From CALJIC01 sp039805565 (GTDB lineage Bacteria > Chloroflexota > Chloroflexia > Chloroflexales > Roseiflexaceae), in contig JBDLTZ010000194.1 in assembly GCA_039805565.1 (NCBI GenBank), positions 1-44,813 on the forward strand: a stretch of 44,813 nucleotides of DNA, read 5' to 3'. Below, piece after piece: positions 22,872 to 30,515 of this stretch; position 1 is the stretch's first letter, and each line of letters starts with the position of its first letter. Made by a program: the position numbers and the translations under genes. The notes beneath the pieces were generated by a model. That model saw only the letters and a list, made by a program, of their open reading frames with translations, did not search any database and was not told where the DNA came from.

Positions 22872-25577
22872 ATGCCCCGCCGCAACATGCTCGCCGCCCT
22901 CACCCTGGCGATCCTCCTGCTCACCACCCTCACGCCGGCCACCGCCGCGCAATCCCCTGCCGATACGCCCTACGCCCCCGAGCCCGCCCTGCTCACGCGC
23001 CTCAAGAGCGCCGCCGGCGGCCAGGCCGACGTGTACCGCCACGCGGAGACCGGCGCCGTCCGCTTCCTCGACCTCCAGGCGCAGCCGGTGGCGGTGACGT
23101 CCAGCCTCGTCGCTCAGACGCCCGAGCAGGCGTCACGGGCCTTCCTCGCGCGCTATGGCCAGCTCTTCGGCCTGCGTGACCAGGCCCGCGAGCTGGTGGT
23201 GAAGCGGCAGACGGCGGCCCACGGCCGGTCGCTCACGCGCTTCCAGCAGGTGTACCAGGGCGTCCCCGTGCTCGGCGGCGAGCTGATCGTCCAGACCGAC
23301 GCCCGCCGCGCGGTGGTGTCCGCCGGCGGCGAGCTGCTGCCCAGGCTCAGCCTCGCGATCCAGCCGCGCATCCAGCCGGCCTCGGCTGTGCAAGAGGCAC
23401 TCGCAGTGACCGCTAGCGTCCATGGCGCGGATGTGTCCAACCTCCAGAGCACGCAGCCGGAGCTCTGGATCTACGACCCCGCGCTGCTCGGCGGGCCCGG
23501 GCTCCGCGTCACGCGCCTGGTCTGGCGCGTTGAGATCACGCCCCGCGCCAGCGGCCTCCCGATCCGTGAGCTCGTGCTGATCGACGCGCAGGTCGGCGCT
23601 GTGGCGCTGCACTTCAACCAGATCGCCGACGCCCGCAGCCGCGTGGTGTGCAACGACAACAACGTGCCGGACGCGGACGGCGACGCGGCTAACAACTGCG
23701 TCCCGGCGCGCTACGTCCGTGTCGAGGGCCAGCCGGCCACCGGCGTCGCCGACGTTGACATGGCCTACGACTACGCCGGCGACACCTACGACTACTTCTT
23801 CAACAACTTCGGCCGCGATAGCCTCGACGGCCGGGGCATGACGCTGGTCTCGCTCGTCAAGTACTGCCCGGATGCGAGCGGCTGCCCCTATGAGAACGCG
23901 TTCTGGAACGGCCAGCAGATGACCTACGGCGACGGCTTCGCGTCGGCGGACGACGTGGTGGGGCACGAGCTCGCGCACGGGCTCACCGAGTTCACCTCTA
24001 ACCTGTTGTACTACTACCAGTCCGGCGCCATCAACGAGTCGCTCTCTGACGTCTTCGGCGAGCTGATCGACCAGGCCAACGGCGACGGCACCGATACGCC
24101 GGCCGTGCGCTGGCTCATGGGCGAGGACCTCTCATCGCTCGGCGTCATCCGCAACATGGCCGATCCGACCAGCCTCCCGGCGGGCGTCAACGGGCCGTAC
24201 TTCTCCCCGGCCCCCGATCGCATGACGAGCTCGCACTATTGGGGCGCGATCGGCGATAACGGCGGCGTCCACACCAACAGCGGCGTCAACAACAAGGCCG
24301 CCTTTCTCATGACCGACGGCGGGACGTTCAACGGCCAGACGGTCGCCGGCCTCGGCGCGCTGAAGACCGGGGCGATCTACTATACCCTGCAGACCTCGTT
24401 CCTCACCTCCGCCTCGGACTACCAGGATCTCTCCACCGGCCTGCCCGCCGCCTGCGACCTGCTCGCTTCGGCCGGCTCCTACGGGGTCACGGCCGGCAAC
24501 TGCGGCGAGGTCCGCAAGGTGGTCACGGCCACTGAGATGGGCCAAGCCCCCCCCGCGGCCCCGACGGTCGACGCGCCGATCTGTGCGGTTGGGCTGTACC
24601 CCGCGGACGTGTTCGCCGATGACTTCGAGGACTCCTCAAACGGCATGTGGGCGTCGTCCGCTGCCGCCGGCGAGAGCACATGGTACTACCCGATGTCGGC
24701 CAACCCCTTCGGCTGGAGCGCCTCGTACGCCACCAGCGGCACAGGAAATCTGTGGGGCTACGCGCCTAGCGGCGAGAAGGACACGGCTATCGCGATGACA
24801 GAGAATGTCACCGTGCCCGCCGACGCGTTCCTCCACTTCCGCCACGCCTTCGACTTTCAAGGCTCTGACCCCAACTTCTACGACGGCGGCGTGGTCGAGT
24901 ACAGCACCAACGCCGGCGCGACCTGGTCTGATGCCGGGGCGCTGTTCACCCATGGTGGCTACAACGCGACACTCTTCACCGGCAGAGACAACCCGCTCTC
25001 TACTAGACAAGCCTTCGGCAGCGTCAGCAACGGCTACGGCGCAAGCCGCCTCGACCTGAGCACGCTCGCCGGAGAGCAGGTGCGCTTCCGCTTCCGTATC
25101 GGCAGCGATGAGCCAACCATGCCAGAGTACGACTGGTTCTACGGCTGGTTCATCGATGACCTGCGCGTCTACACCTGTGGCAACACCCCTCCGTCTTCGC
25201 CGGCCACACCCCTGATCGCACCGCTGTACGGTGATTGGGGCCGGCCGGGGAGCACGTTTATCTTTGGCGTGCAGGGCTTCCAATCTGATGAAGAGGTCGC
25301 CATCACCGTGGGCGGTGCGCGGGTGTTGCTGGCGACGGTGGGCACGGACGGGAGGCTGACGTTCATCGTCACGTTCGACACGTTTGCCGCCGAGCGTACC
25401 TACACCATTGGCATCACCCCAGTCTCCGGACAGCAGCTGGCCACCACCCACTCTACCGAGATCACAGTGACCATCGACGCTACCGCGCCGCTGCTCTCGC
25501 CGCCAGTCGATCCCGCGCTGCCCCGCGTGGCGCTGGCCCCGCCGCACGCCGCCTATCTGCCGCTCGCCGGGCGGTAG
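22872..25577 (+). CDS. secreted M4 (thermolysin-family) metalloprotease
   Basis: A 901-aa preproprotein. Signal peptide at 1-26 (basic RR, hydrophobic core, ending ATAAQS). An FTP/PepSY-type propeptide follows (SLTRFQQVYQGVPVLGGELIVQ). The catalytic domain has zinc ligands HELAH (H365, H369), E389 in NESLSD and the transition-state His in GGVHTNSG (H467). After about residue 570 comes a beta-rich module (FADDFEDSSNGMW, then YDWFYGWFIDDLRVYTC), similar to carbohydrate/immune-inhibitor-A-like jelly rolls, and an Ig-like domain. The chain ends in AAYLPLAGR. The start is the ATG at 22872 after AAGGAG. Likely an extracellular or surface-bound nutrient protease. Confidence 0.92.
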   Translation: MPRRNMLAALTLAILLLTTLTPATAAQSPADTPYAPEPALLTRLKSAAGGQADVYRHAETGAVRFLDLQAQPVAVTSSLVAQTPEQASRAFLARYGQLFGLRDQARELVVKRQTAAHGRSLTRFQQVYQGVPVLGGELIVQTDARRAVVSAGGELLPRLSLAIQPRIQPASAVQEALAVTASVHGADVSNLQSTQPELWIYDPALLGGPGLRVTRLVWRVEITPRASGLPIRELVLIDAQVGAVALHFNQIADARSRVVCNDNNVPDADGDAANNCVPARYVRVEGQPATGVADVDMAYDYAGDTYDYFFNNFGRDSLDGRGMTLVSLVKYCPDASGCPYENAFWNGQQMTYGDGFASADDVVGHELAHGLTEFTSNLLYYYQSGAINESLSDVFGELIDQANGDGTDTPAVRWLMGEDLSSLGVIRNMADPTSLPAGVNGPYFSPAPDRMTSSHYWGAIGDNGGVHTNSGVNNKAAFLMTDGGTFNGQTVAGLGALKTGAIYYTLQTSFLTSASDYQDLSTGLPAACDLLASAGSYGVTAGNCGEVRKVVTATEMGQAPPAAPTVDAPICAVGLYPADVFADDFEDSSNGMWASSAAAGESTWYYPMSANPFGWSASYATSGTGNLWGYAPSGEKDTAIAMTENVTVPADAFLHFRHAFDFQGSDPNFYDGGVVEYSTNAGATWSDAGALFTHGGYNATLFTGRDNPLSTRQAFGSVSNGYGASRLDLSTLAGEQVRFRFRIGSDEPTMPEYDWFYGWFIDDLRVYTCGNTPPSSPATPLIAPLYGDWGRPGSTFIFGVQGFQSDEEVAITVGGARVLLATVGTDGRLTFIVTFDTFAAERTYTIGITPVSGQQLATTHSTEITVTIDATAPLLSPPVDPALPRVALAPPHAAYLPLAGR

Positions 25578-25620
25578 AAGTGCGGCGCCGCGGGCGTCAT
25601 CCCAAAGAAAGACTATACTG

Positions 25621-25661
25621 GTGCAGGCCCGTGCCCTCGGCGCGGGCCTGCACTGGTTTTT
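25621..25661 (+). terminator. hairpin plus T-run after the M4 protease gene
   Basis: An 11-bp perfect stem (GTGCAGGCCCG and complement, 25621-25653) followed by TGGTTTTT. It lies 44 bp after the protease stop and 25 bp before the next gene, so it probably ends protease transcription. A TATACT sits directly before it (25614-25619) without a convincing -35; if used, the hairpin would act as a leader attenuator for the next gene. Confidence 0.65.
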
Positions 25662-25685
25662 CCCAACATACTTCGGAGGATACCT

Positions 25686-26669
25686 GTGGAATACCGCGAT
25701 CTTGGCCGCACCGGCTACCGCGTCTCGTCTATCAGCTTCGGCGCCTGGGCGATCGGCGGCACCTGGGGCCACGTCGATGAGCGCGACGCGCTCGGCGCCC
25801 TGCACCGGGCGCTCGACCTGGGGGTGAACTTCTTCGACACGGCCGACGTCTACGGCGACGGGCGCAGCGAGCGGCTGCTCGCCCAGCTCCGCCGCGAGCG
25901 CAGCGAGCCGTTCTATGTGGCCACCAAGGCCGGCCGCCGCCTCAGCCCCCACGTCGCCGAGGGCTACACCCGCGAGAACCTGGAGGCGTTCGTCGACCGC
26001 AGCCTGAAGAACCTCGAGGTCGAGGCGCTCGACCTGCTCCAGCTCCACTGCCCGCCCACCGCCGTGTACGACGACGACGCCGTGTTCGATGCACTCGACG
26101 GGCTCGTGGCGGCCGGGAAGCTCCGCCACTACGGCGTGAGCGTGGAGAAGGTCTCCGAGGCGCTGCGGGCCACCGAGCGCCCCGGCGTCCAGAGCGTCCA
26201 GATCATCTTCAATATGTTCCGCCTGAAGCCGGCCGAGGAGTTCTTCGCCGCCGCGCAGCAGCGCCAGGTCGGCATTATCGCGCGCGTACCCCTCGCCAGC
26301 GGCCTCCTCACCGGCAAGCTGCGCGCCGACTCGAGCTTCAGCGCCGACGACCACCGGACGTTCAACCGGCATGGCGAGGCCTTCGACCGCGGCGAGACCT
26401 TCTCCGGCGTGGACTACGCCACCGGCCTGCGCGCGGTGGAGGAGCTGCGGCCGCTCGTCCCCGCCGGCGCGACGCTGGCCCAGCTGGCGCTGCGCTGGAT
26501 CACGATGTTCCCGGCCGTGACATGCGCCATCCCCGGCGCGAAGAACGCCCAGCAGGTGGAGCAGAATGTGGGCGCGGCTGCGCTGCCGCCCCTGGAGGAC
26601 GGGGCTATGCAGGCGGTGCGCGACGTGTACGACCGCCACATCCGCGCCCTGGTGCACGAGCTCTGGTAG
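25686..26669 (+). CDS. aldo/keto reductase
   Basis: A 327-aa TIM-barrel NADPH-dependent oxidoreductase. Catalytic tetrad residues are visible: D in FFDTADVYGDG, Y in ADVYG, K in YVATKAGRR and H in LLQLHCPP. The C-terminal NADP site appears as PGAKNAQQVEQNVGA. It starts at GTG 25686 after CGGAGGA. It is closest to the AKR class acting on sugars or small aldehydes; the substrate is unknown. Confidence 0.92.
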   Translation: MEYRDLGRTGYRVSSISFGAWAIGGTWGHVDERDALGALHRALDLGVNFFDTADVYGDGRSERLLAQLRRERSEPFYVATKAGRRLSPHVAEGYTRENLEAFVDRSLKNLEVEALDLLQLHCPPTAVYDDDAVFDALDGLVAAGKLRHYGVSVEKVSEALRATERPGVQSVQIIFNMFRLKPAEEFFAAAQQRQVGIIARVPLASGLLTGKLRADSSFSADDHRTFNRHGEAFDRGETFSGVDYATGLRAVEELRPLVPAGATLAQLALRWITMFPAVTCAIPGAKNAQQVEQNVGAAALPPLEDGAMQAVRDVYDRHIRALVHELW

Positions 26670-26729
26670 ACCCGCTTCGGATTGCTCTGCCACGCGACCC
26701 GGCGAGCGGGGAAAGAGGAGAGGAGACCC

Positions 26730-27014
26730 ATGCACGGCGAGTACAAAGTCCCCGGCGGCAAACTGGTGGTGGTGGACCTGGAGGTGGTGGATGGGTGGCT
26801 GCGCGGCGTCGAGCTGAGCGGCGACTTCTTCCTGGCGCCTGAGGAGGCGCTGGGCTGGATGACAGCCGCGCTCGAGGGGCTGCCGGCCAGCACCAGCGAG
26901 GTGGAGATCGCGCGGCTGGTGGCCGAGGCGGCGGCGGGCGCGGAGCTGCTGGGGATCACCCCCGAGGGCGTAGCCCAGGCTGTGCGGCGCGCGGTTGAGG
27001 AGGGTGCGCGATGA
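26730..27014 (+). CDS. lipoate ligase accessory (C-terminal-domain) subunit, LplB-like
   Basis: A 94-aa protein that matches the separate C-terminal domain of lipoate ligases (HGEYKVPGGKLVVVDLEVVDG, then LSGDFFLAPEEALGWMTAALEG). In two-part ligases, as in Thermoplasma, this subunit is needed to form lipoyl-AMP. The start follows GAGGAGAGGAGA. Its stop overlaps the LplA start (ATGA), which argues for a coupled, stoichiometric pair. Confidence 0.85.
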   Translation: MHGEYKVPGGKLVVVDLEVVDGWLRGVELSGDFFLAPEEALGWMTAALEGLPASTSEVEIARLVAEAAAGAELLGITPEGVAQAVRRAVEEGAR

Positions 27015-27787
27015 GCGAGTCCCCCTGGCGGGCCTACGGCTGGCAGCTGCTGCGCGATGCGCCCACGAGCCCGCCGATGCACATGGCGCTCGACGAGGCG
27101 CTGCTCGAGGCGGTGCGCGCCGGCCGCCGCCCCCCGACGCTGCGAATCTGGGAGTGGGCCGCCAACGCCGTCGTTATCGGCCGTTTCCAGTCGGTGCGCA
27201 ACGAGGTGGACCTGGACGGGGCGCGGCGCCATAACGTGCGCGTGGTGCGGCGGATCACCGGCGGGGGCGCCATGTTCATCGAGCCGGGCAACACGATTAC
27301 CTACTCGATCTACGCGCCGCTGGAGCTCGTGGCCGGCATGAGCACAGTGGACTCCTACGCCTTTCTGGACCGCTGGGTGCTCGACGCCCTCGGCTCGCTC
27401 GGGGTGCAGTCCTGGTACCAGCCGATCAACGACATCACTTCGGCCGTGGGGAAGATCGGCGGGGCGGCGCAAACCCGGCGCGGCGCCGCGGTGTTGCACC
27501 ACGTCACGATGGCCTACGACATCGACAGCGCGAAGATGCTGGAGGTGCTGCGGATCGGGCGCGAGAAGCTGAGCGACAAGGGCACTACGAGCGCGGGCAA
27601 GCGGGTGGACCCGCTCCGCAGCCAGACGGGCCTGCCGCGCGCGGCGATCATCGACCGCATGGTGGAGACCTTTCGCGCCCAGTACGGCCTTGAGGAATCG
27701 GCCCTCTCGCCCGAGGAGTGCGCCGCTGCCGAGCGGCTGGTCGAGACGAAATTCGGCACGGACGACTGGCTGCACACGCTGCCGTGA
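27011..27787 (+). CDS. lplA: lipoate-protein ligase A, catalytic subunit
   Basis: A 258-aa protein. RRITGGGAMF (80-89) is the lipoyl-AMP-binding loop and GKIGGAAQTRRGAAVLHH (147-164) carries the key Lys (K148). It lacks the fused C-terminal domain of E. coli LplA; that domain is the upstream 94-aa gene. It attaches lipoate to E2 and H-protein subunits using ATP. Start ATG 27011 overlaps the partner's stop. Confidence 0.92.
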   Translation: MSESPWRAYGWQLLRDAPTSPPMHMALDEALLEAVRAGRRPPTLRIWEWAANAVVIGRFQSVRNEVDLDGARRHNVRVVRRITGGGAMFIEPGNTITYSIYAPLELVAGMSTVDSYAFLDRWVLDALGSLGVQSWYQPINDITSAVGKIGGAAQTRRGAAVLHHVTMAYDIDSAKMLEVLRIGREKLSDKGTTSAGKRVDPLRSQTGLPRAAIIDRMVETFRAQYGLEESALSPEECAAAERLVETKFGTDDWLHTLP

Positions 27788-27792
27788 CGAGC

Positions 27793-27905
27793 GGTGAGTC
27801 GTGAGTCGTGAATTATGAGCCTTGAGCACTCAAAACTCAGAACTCAAAACTCAGAACTCAAAACTCAAAACTCAGAACTCAAAACTCAAACCTCACGACT
27901 CAGTT
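27793..27905. repeat. 7-bp tandem repeat array (GTGAGTC and ACTCAAA/ACTCAGA)
   Basis: Plus-strand TGAGTC heptamers (27793-27825) are followed by about ten heptamers alternating ACTCAAA and ACTCAGA, the inverse orientation, ending CCTCACGACTCAG at the stop of the DUF2726 gene. The whole can fold as an imperfect stem. The consensus TTGAGTY is shared with the 16405-16452 array. Confidence 0.85.
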
Positions 27906-28760
27906 GAGCCGCGCGCCGCAGGCCGGGCAGCGCTCCGTATCCTTACGGACGGGCCGGTGGCACTGGCCACAGGCCCACGCCATCTCCCGCATCGGCGTAA
28001 CGGGCGCGGCGGCGGGGGCAGGCGCGGCGAACAGGACCGGCGGCGCCGAAGCCTGCGATGGCAGGGCGCGTATTCGGCCGGCCTCAGGCGGCACGACGGG
28101 TGATGGCGTCACGGGGCGAACGCGGCCGGCGAAGGGCACTGGCGGCGCCGCCGAGTCAGTGTTCGGCGCGAGCGCCAGACGGCCGAGCTTCTCGCCGACC
28201 CGCAGCGCAAGCTCTTGCGGGCTGTAGCGCGGCTGGCGGCGCACGCGCAGGAGCGGCAGGCCCACGCGCGCCAGCACGGCGTCCACGAAGGCATCCTGCT
28301 CGTCGGGGCGCTGCCACGTGCCGGGGTCCTCGAGCATCAGTGCCATGCGCGGGGCCGACGTGATCGCGTCGCACAGCACGAAGTCCACAAGCTTCCCCTG
28401 GATGCGGTAGAAATCGTGGCGCCCCCGCTTCCCAGTGCTCGTGACCGCCACTAGGTTCGCGAGGCGGACGCGCGGGAAGATCGCGAGGTCGCTCGGCGTC
28501 ACAGCCTGTAGCGCATCGTACAGCGTGCGCTGGCCGGGCGTCAGCAGGTGCTCGCTCAGGGCGTACGGGAGCTCGTCGTCGGATTGTGCCGCCTCACCCT
28601 CGTCGCCGACCACCTTCTCTCCTCGCACGCCCTGAGCGGTGAGGCGCCTGCTATAACGCCGCAGCCGCCGCCACGCGATCGAGATGAGAAGCATAGCTCC
28701 CCCGCCGGCAAGCGCGATACCCGCGGCGAGCAGTGCTGTGTCGGTAAAAGGTGTGTTCAA
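27900..28760 (-). CDS. DUF2726 protein with TM helix and C-terminal zinc ribbon
   Basis: A 286-aa protein if it starts at TTG 28760 (AAGGA 8 nt upstream); an ATG at 28844 would extend it by 28 residues. There is one N-terminal transmembrane helix (ALLAAGIALAGGGAMLLISIAW). The DUF2726 nuclease-like core covers LLTPGQRTLYDALQAV to FVDAVLARVGLPLLRVRRQ, with DFVLCDAI and the LEDPGT segment. Then a Pro/Ala-rich linker and a zinc ribbon CGQCHRP...CPACG at the C-terminus. The domain belongs to the restriction-endonuclease-like fold, but its role is not known. Confidence 0.75.
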   Translation of the reverse strand: MNTPFTDTALLAAGIALAGGGAMLLISIAWRRLRRYSRRLTAQGVRGEKVVGDEGEAAQSDDELPYALSEHLLTPGQRTLYDALQAVTPSDLAIFPRVRLANLVAVTSTGKRGRHDFYRIQGKLVDFVLCDAITSAPRMALMLEDPGTWQRPDEQDAFVDAVLARVGLPLLRVRRQPRYSPQELALRVGEKLGRLALAPNTDSAAPPVPFAGRVRPVTPSPVVPPEAGRIRALPSQASAPPVLFAAPAPAAAPVTPMREMAWACGQCHRPVRKDTERCPACGARLN

Positions 28761-28855
28761 CGTTGTGTCCTTCGCAAGGCTATCGCACTCATGTGACAAC
28801 GAGCCAGGGCGCCCTGTTACCGCACGCGCAGATGACAGTCGCATTTCTGTATTTC

Positions 28856-28884
28856 TTGCACAACTTTGTAAGGTATGCTACAGT
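28856..28884 (+). promoter_or_regulatory. promoter of the carbonic anhydrase gene
   Basis: TTGCAC (28856-28861), 17-bp spacer, TACAGT (28879-28884), in a locally AT-rich stretch. It lies 56 bp before the GTG start. Confidence 0.6.
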
Positions 28885-28939
28885 CAGAACACATCTCTTT
28901 CAAAGCGCGATAACACCACACTCTCGAGAGGAGTTCACA

Positions 28940-29437
28940 GTGACCCAGTTTGACAAGTTCCTGAAGGCAAACGAGACATTCGCCACCGGCTTCGACAAAG
29001 GTGGCCTGCCCATGCCTCCCGCCCGCAAGGTCGCCGTCGTCGCCTGCATGGATGCGCGGCTGCACCCCGAGAAGGCGCTGGGGCTCGCGATCGGCGACGC
29101 TCACGTGATCCGCAACGCGGGCGGCCGGGCCGAAGATGCGATCCGCTCGCTGGTGATCTCGCAGCGCCTCCTCGGCACGACCGAGATCGTCGTGCTGCAC
29201 CACACCGACTGCGGCATGCTGACTTTCAGCAACGCGCAGCTGGCGGAGAAAGTGCGGGCCGATCTTGGCGCCGACGTCGCCGGGCGCGATTTCCTGCCCT
29301 TCTCCGACCTCGAGCAGAGCGTCCGCGATGACGTCGCCATCCTGCGCGAGTCGCCGCTGATCCCGAAGGATATTCCGATCAGTGGCGCGATCTACGATGT
29401 GAACGACGGCACGGTCCGCGAGGTTGTGCGGGCGTAG
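28940..29437 (+). CDS. beta-carbonic anhydrase, small (Cab-type)
   Basis: A 165-aa protein. Zinc ligands C36 (in CMDARL), H88 (LHHTDCGM) and C91; the Asp-Arg dyad is D38/R40. It hydrates CO2 to bicarbonate. The start is GTG 28940 with GAGAGGAG upstream; the longer open frame above reads through the promoter. It is a short, soluble, cytoplasmic member without extra domains. Confidence 0.93.
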   Translation: MTQFDKFLKANETFATGFDKGGLPMPPARKVAVVACMDARLHPEKALGLAIGDAHVIRNAGGRAEDAIRSLVISQRLLGTTEIVVLHHTDCGMLTFSNAQLAEKVRADLGADVAGRDFLPFSDLEQSVRDDVAILRESPLIPKDIPISGAIYDVNDGTVREVVRA

Positions 29438-29456
29438 GGAGCCGCTGGGTGGAGCA

Positions 29457-29487
29457 GGGCGTCGCTGGGCCTCCAGCGGCGCCCTTT
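29457..29487 (+). terminator. terminator after carbonic anhydrase gene
   Basis: A 12-bp stem with one mismatch (29457-29468 with 29473-29484) and GCCT loop, followed by TTTCGCTTTGT. It separates convergent genes. Confidence 0.6.
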
Positions 29488-29512
29488 CGCTTTGTCCGCT
29501 CGATGGGACGGC

Positions 29513-30421
29513 TCAGCGCCGCTGCGTCACAACCAGCGCCACGCCCACGGAGGCCAGGGCGATGCCGGCCACCGCCAGGGCGCCGAACTGCTCGCCGAAG
29601 AGCAGAAACGCCTCCAGCGCCGTGGCCGGCGGCACCAGGTAGAACAGGCTGGCGACGCGCGCCGAGGAGTTCTGGCGGATCAGGAACATCAGCAGCAGGA
29701 CGGCCCCCAGCGAGAGCATGATCACCAGCCAGGCGAAGGCGAAGATCAGCTCCGGCGCCCAAGTGATCTGCCGCGTCTCGAAGCCGAGCGAGAGCGGCAG
29801 CAGCACGGCCGCCGCGGCCACGTACTGCACGCACGCGCCCCCCAGCAGCGGGATGCCGGCGCCGAAGCGCTTCTGGTACAGGGTGCCGAGCGTGGTGGAG
29901 ACCAGCGCCACGACCACCCCCGCGAACGCGACAGGGCTGATCTCGCTGGCGGCCCCCGGCACGAGCAGCTTCTCCCCAACCACGAGCGCCACGCCCACGA
30001 AGCCGAGCAGCAGGCCCAGCCACTGGCGCGGGCTGACGTCCTCACGCAGCGCGGCCTGTGAGATCACGGCGGTGAGGATCGGCTGGAGGCTGACGATCAG
30101 CGCCGACATACCGGCGGGCATGCCGTGATCGATCGCGAAGAAGACACCGCCCAGGTAGCCGCCGTGGAGCAGCATGCCGACGACGAGGCTGTGGCCGATG
30201 TCGCCGCGGCCGCGCGGCCACGCCTGGCGCAGAGCGCCCGTGAGCGCGGCGGTGAGCGCCACGGCGATGGAGCAGCGGATAAACAGGAAGGTGAACGGCT
30301 CGATATAGGGCAGGCCGTAGCGTGCGCCGATGAAGCCGGTGCTCCACAAGAGCACGAAAACCCACGGGGCGGTGGCGGCGATGGTCGGCAGGGGCTGAGT
30401 ACGGGCGCTGGTGAGCTGCAT
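29513..30421 (-). CDS. EamA/DMT-family transporter
   Basis: A 302-aa membrane protein with ten predicted helices in two EamA repeats. Repeat 1 begins WVFVLLWSTGFIGARYGLPYIEPFTFLFIRC and repeat 2 follows AFAGVVVALVSTTLGTLYQKR. The family exports amino acids, nucleosides or other metabolites. I chose ATG 30421, which removes a non-membrane N-terminal part of the open frame. The ribosome site is weak. Confidence 0.88.
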   Translation of the reverse strand: MQLTSARTQPLPTIAATAPWVFVLLWSTGFIGARYGLPYIEPFTFLFIRCSIAVALTAALTGALRQAWPRGRGDIGHSLVVGMLLHGGYLGGVFFAIDHGMPAGMSALIVSLQPILTAVISQAALREDVSPRQWLGLLLGFVGVALVVGEKLLVPGAASEISPVAFAGVVVALVSTTLGTLYQKRFGAGIPLLGGACVQYVAAAAVLLPLSLGFETRQITWAPELIFAFAWLVIMLSLGAVLLLMFLIRQNSSARVASLFYLVPPATALEAFLLFGEQFGALAVAGIALASVGVALVVTQRR

Positions 30422-30515
30422 AGAGTGACGCGCCGAGGCGCATAGTTCCTTTGCTACCGGGGGCTTCGCCCCCAACATTGATGACACATCATACCGTAGG
30501 AATGCACTCTCTCGC

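Noticed and set aside
25614..25619. TATACT as a promoter for the aldo/keto reductase
   Set aside because: The position 17 bp upstream (CGGGCG) is not a -35 box and the hairpin right after it reads better as the terminator of the protease gene; noted only as an alternative.
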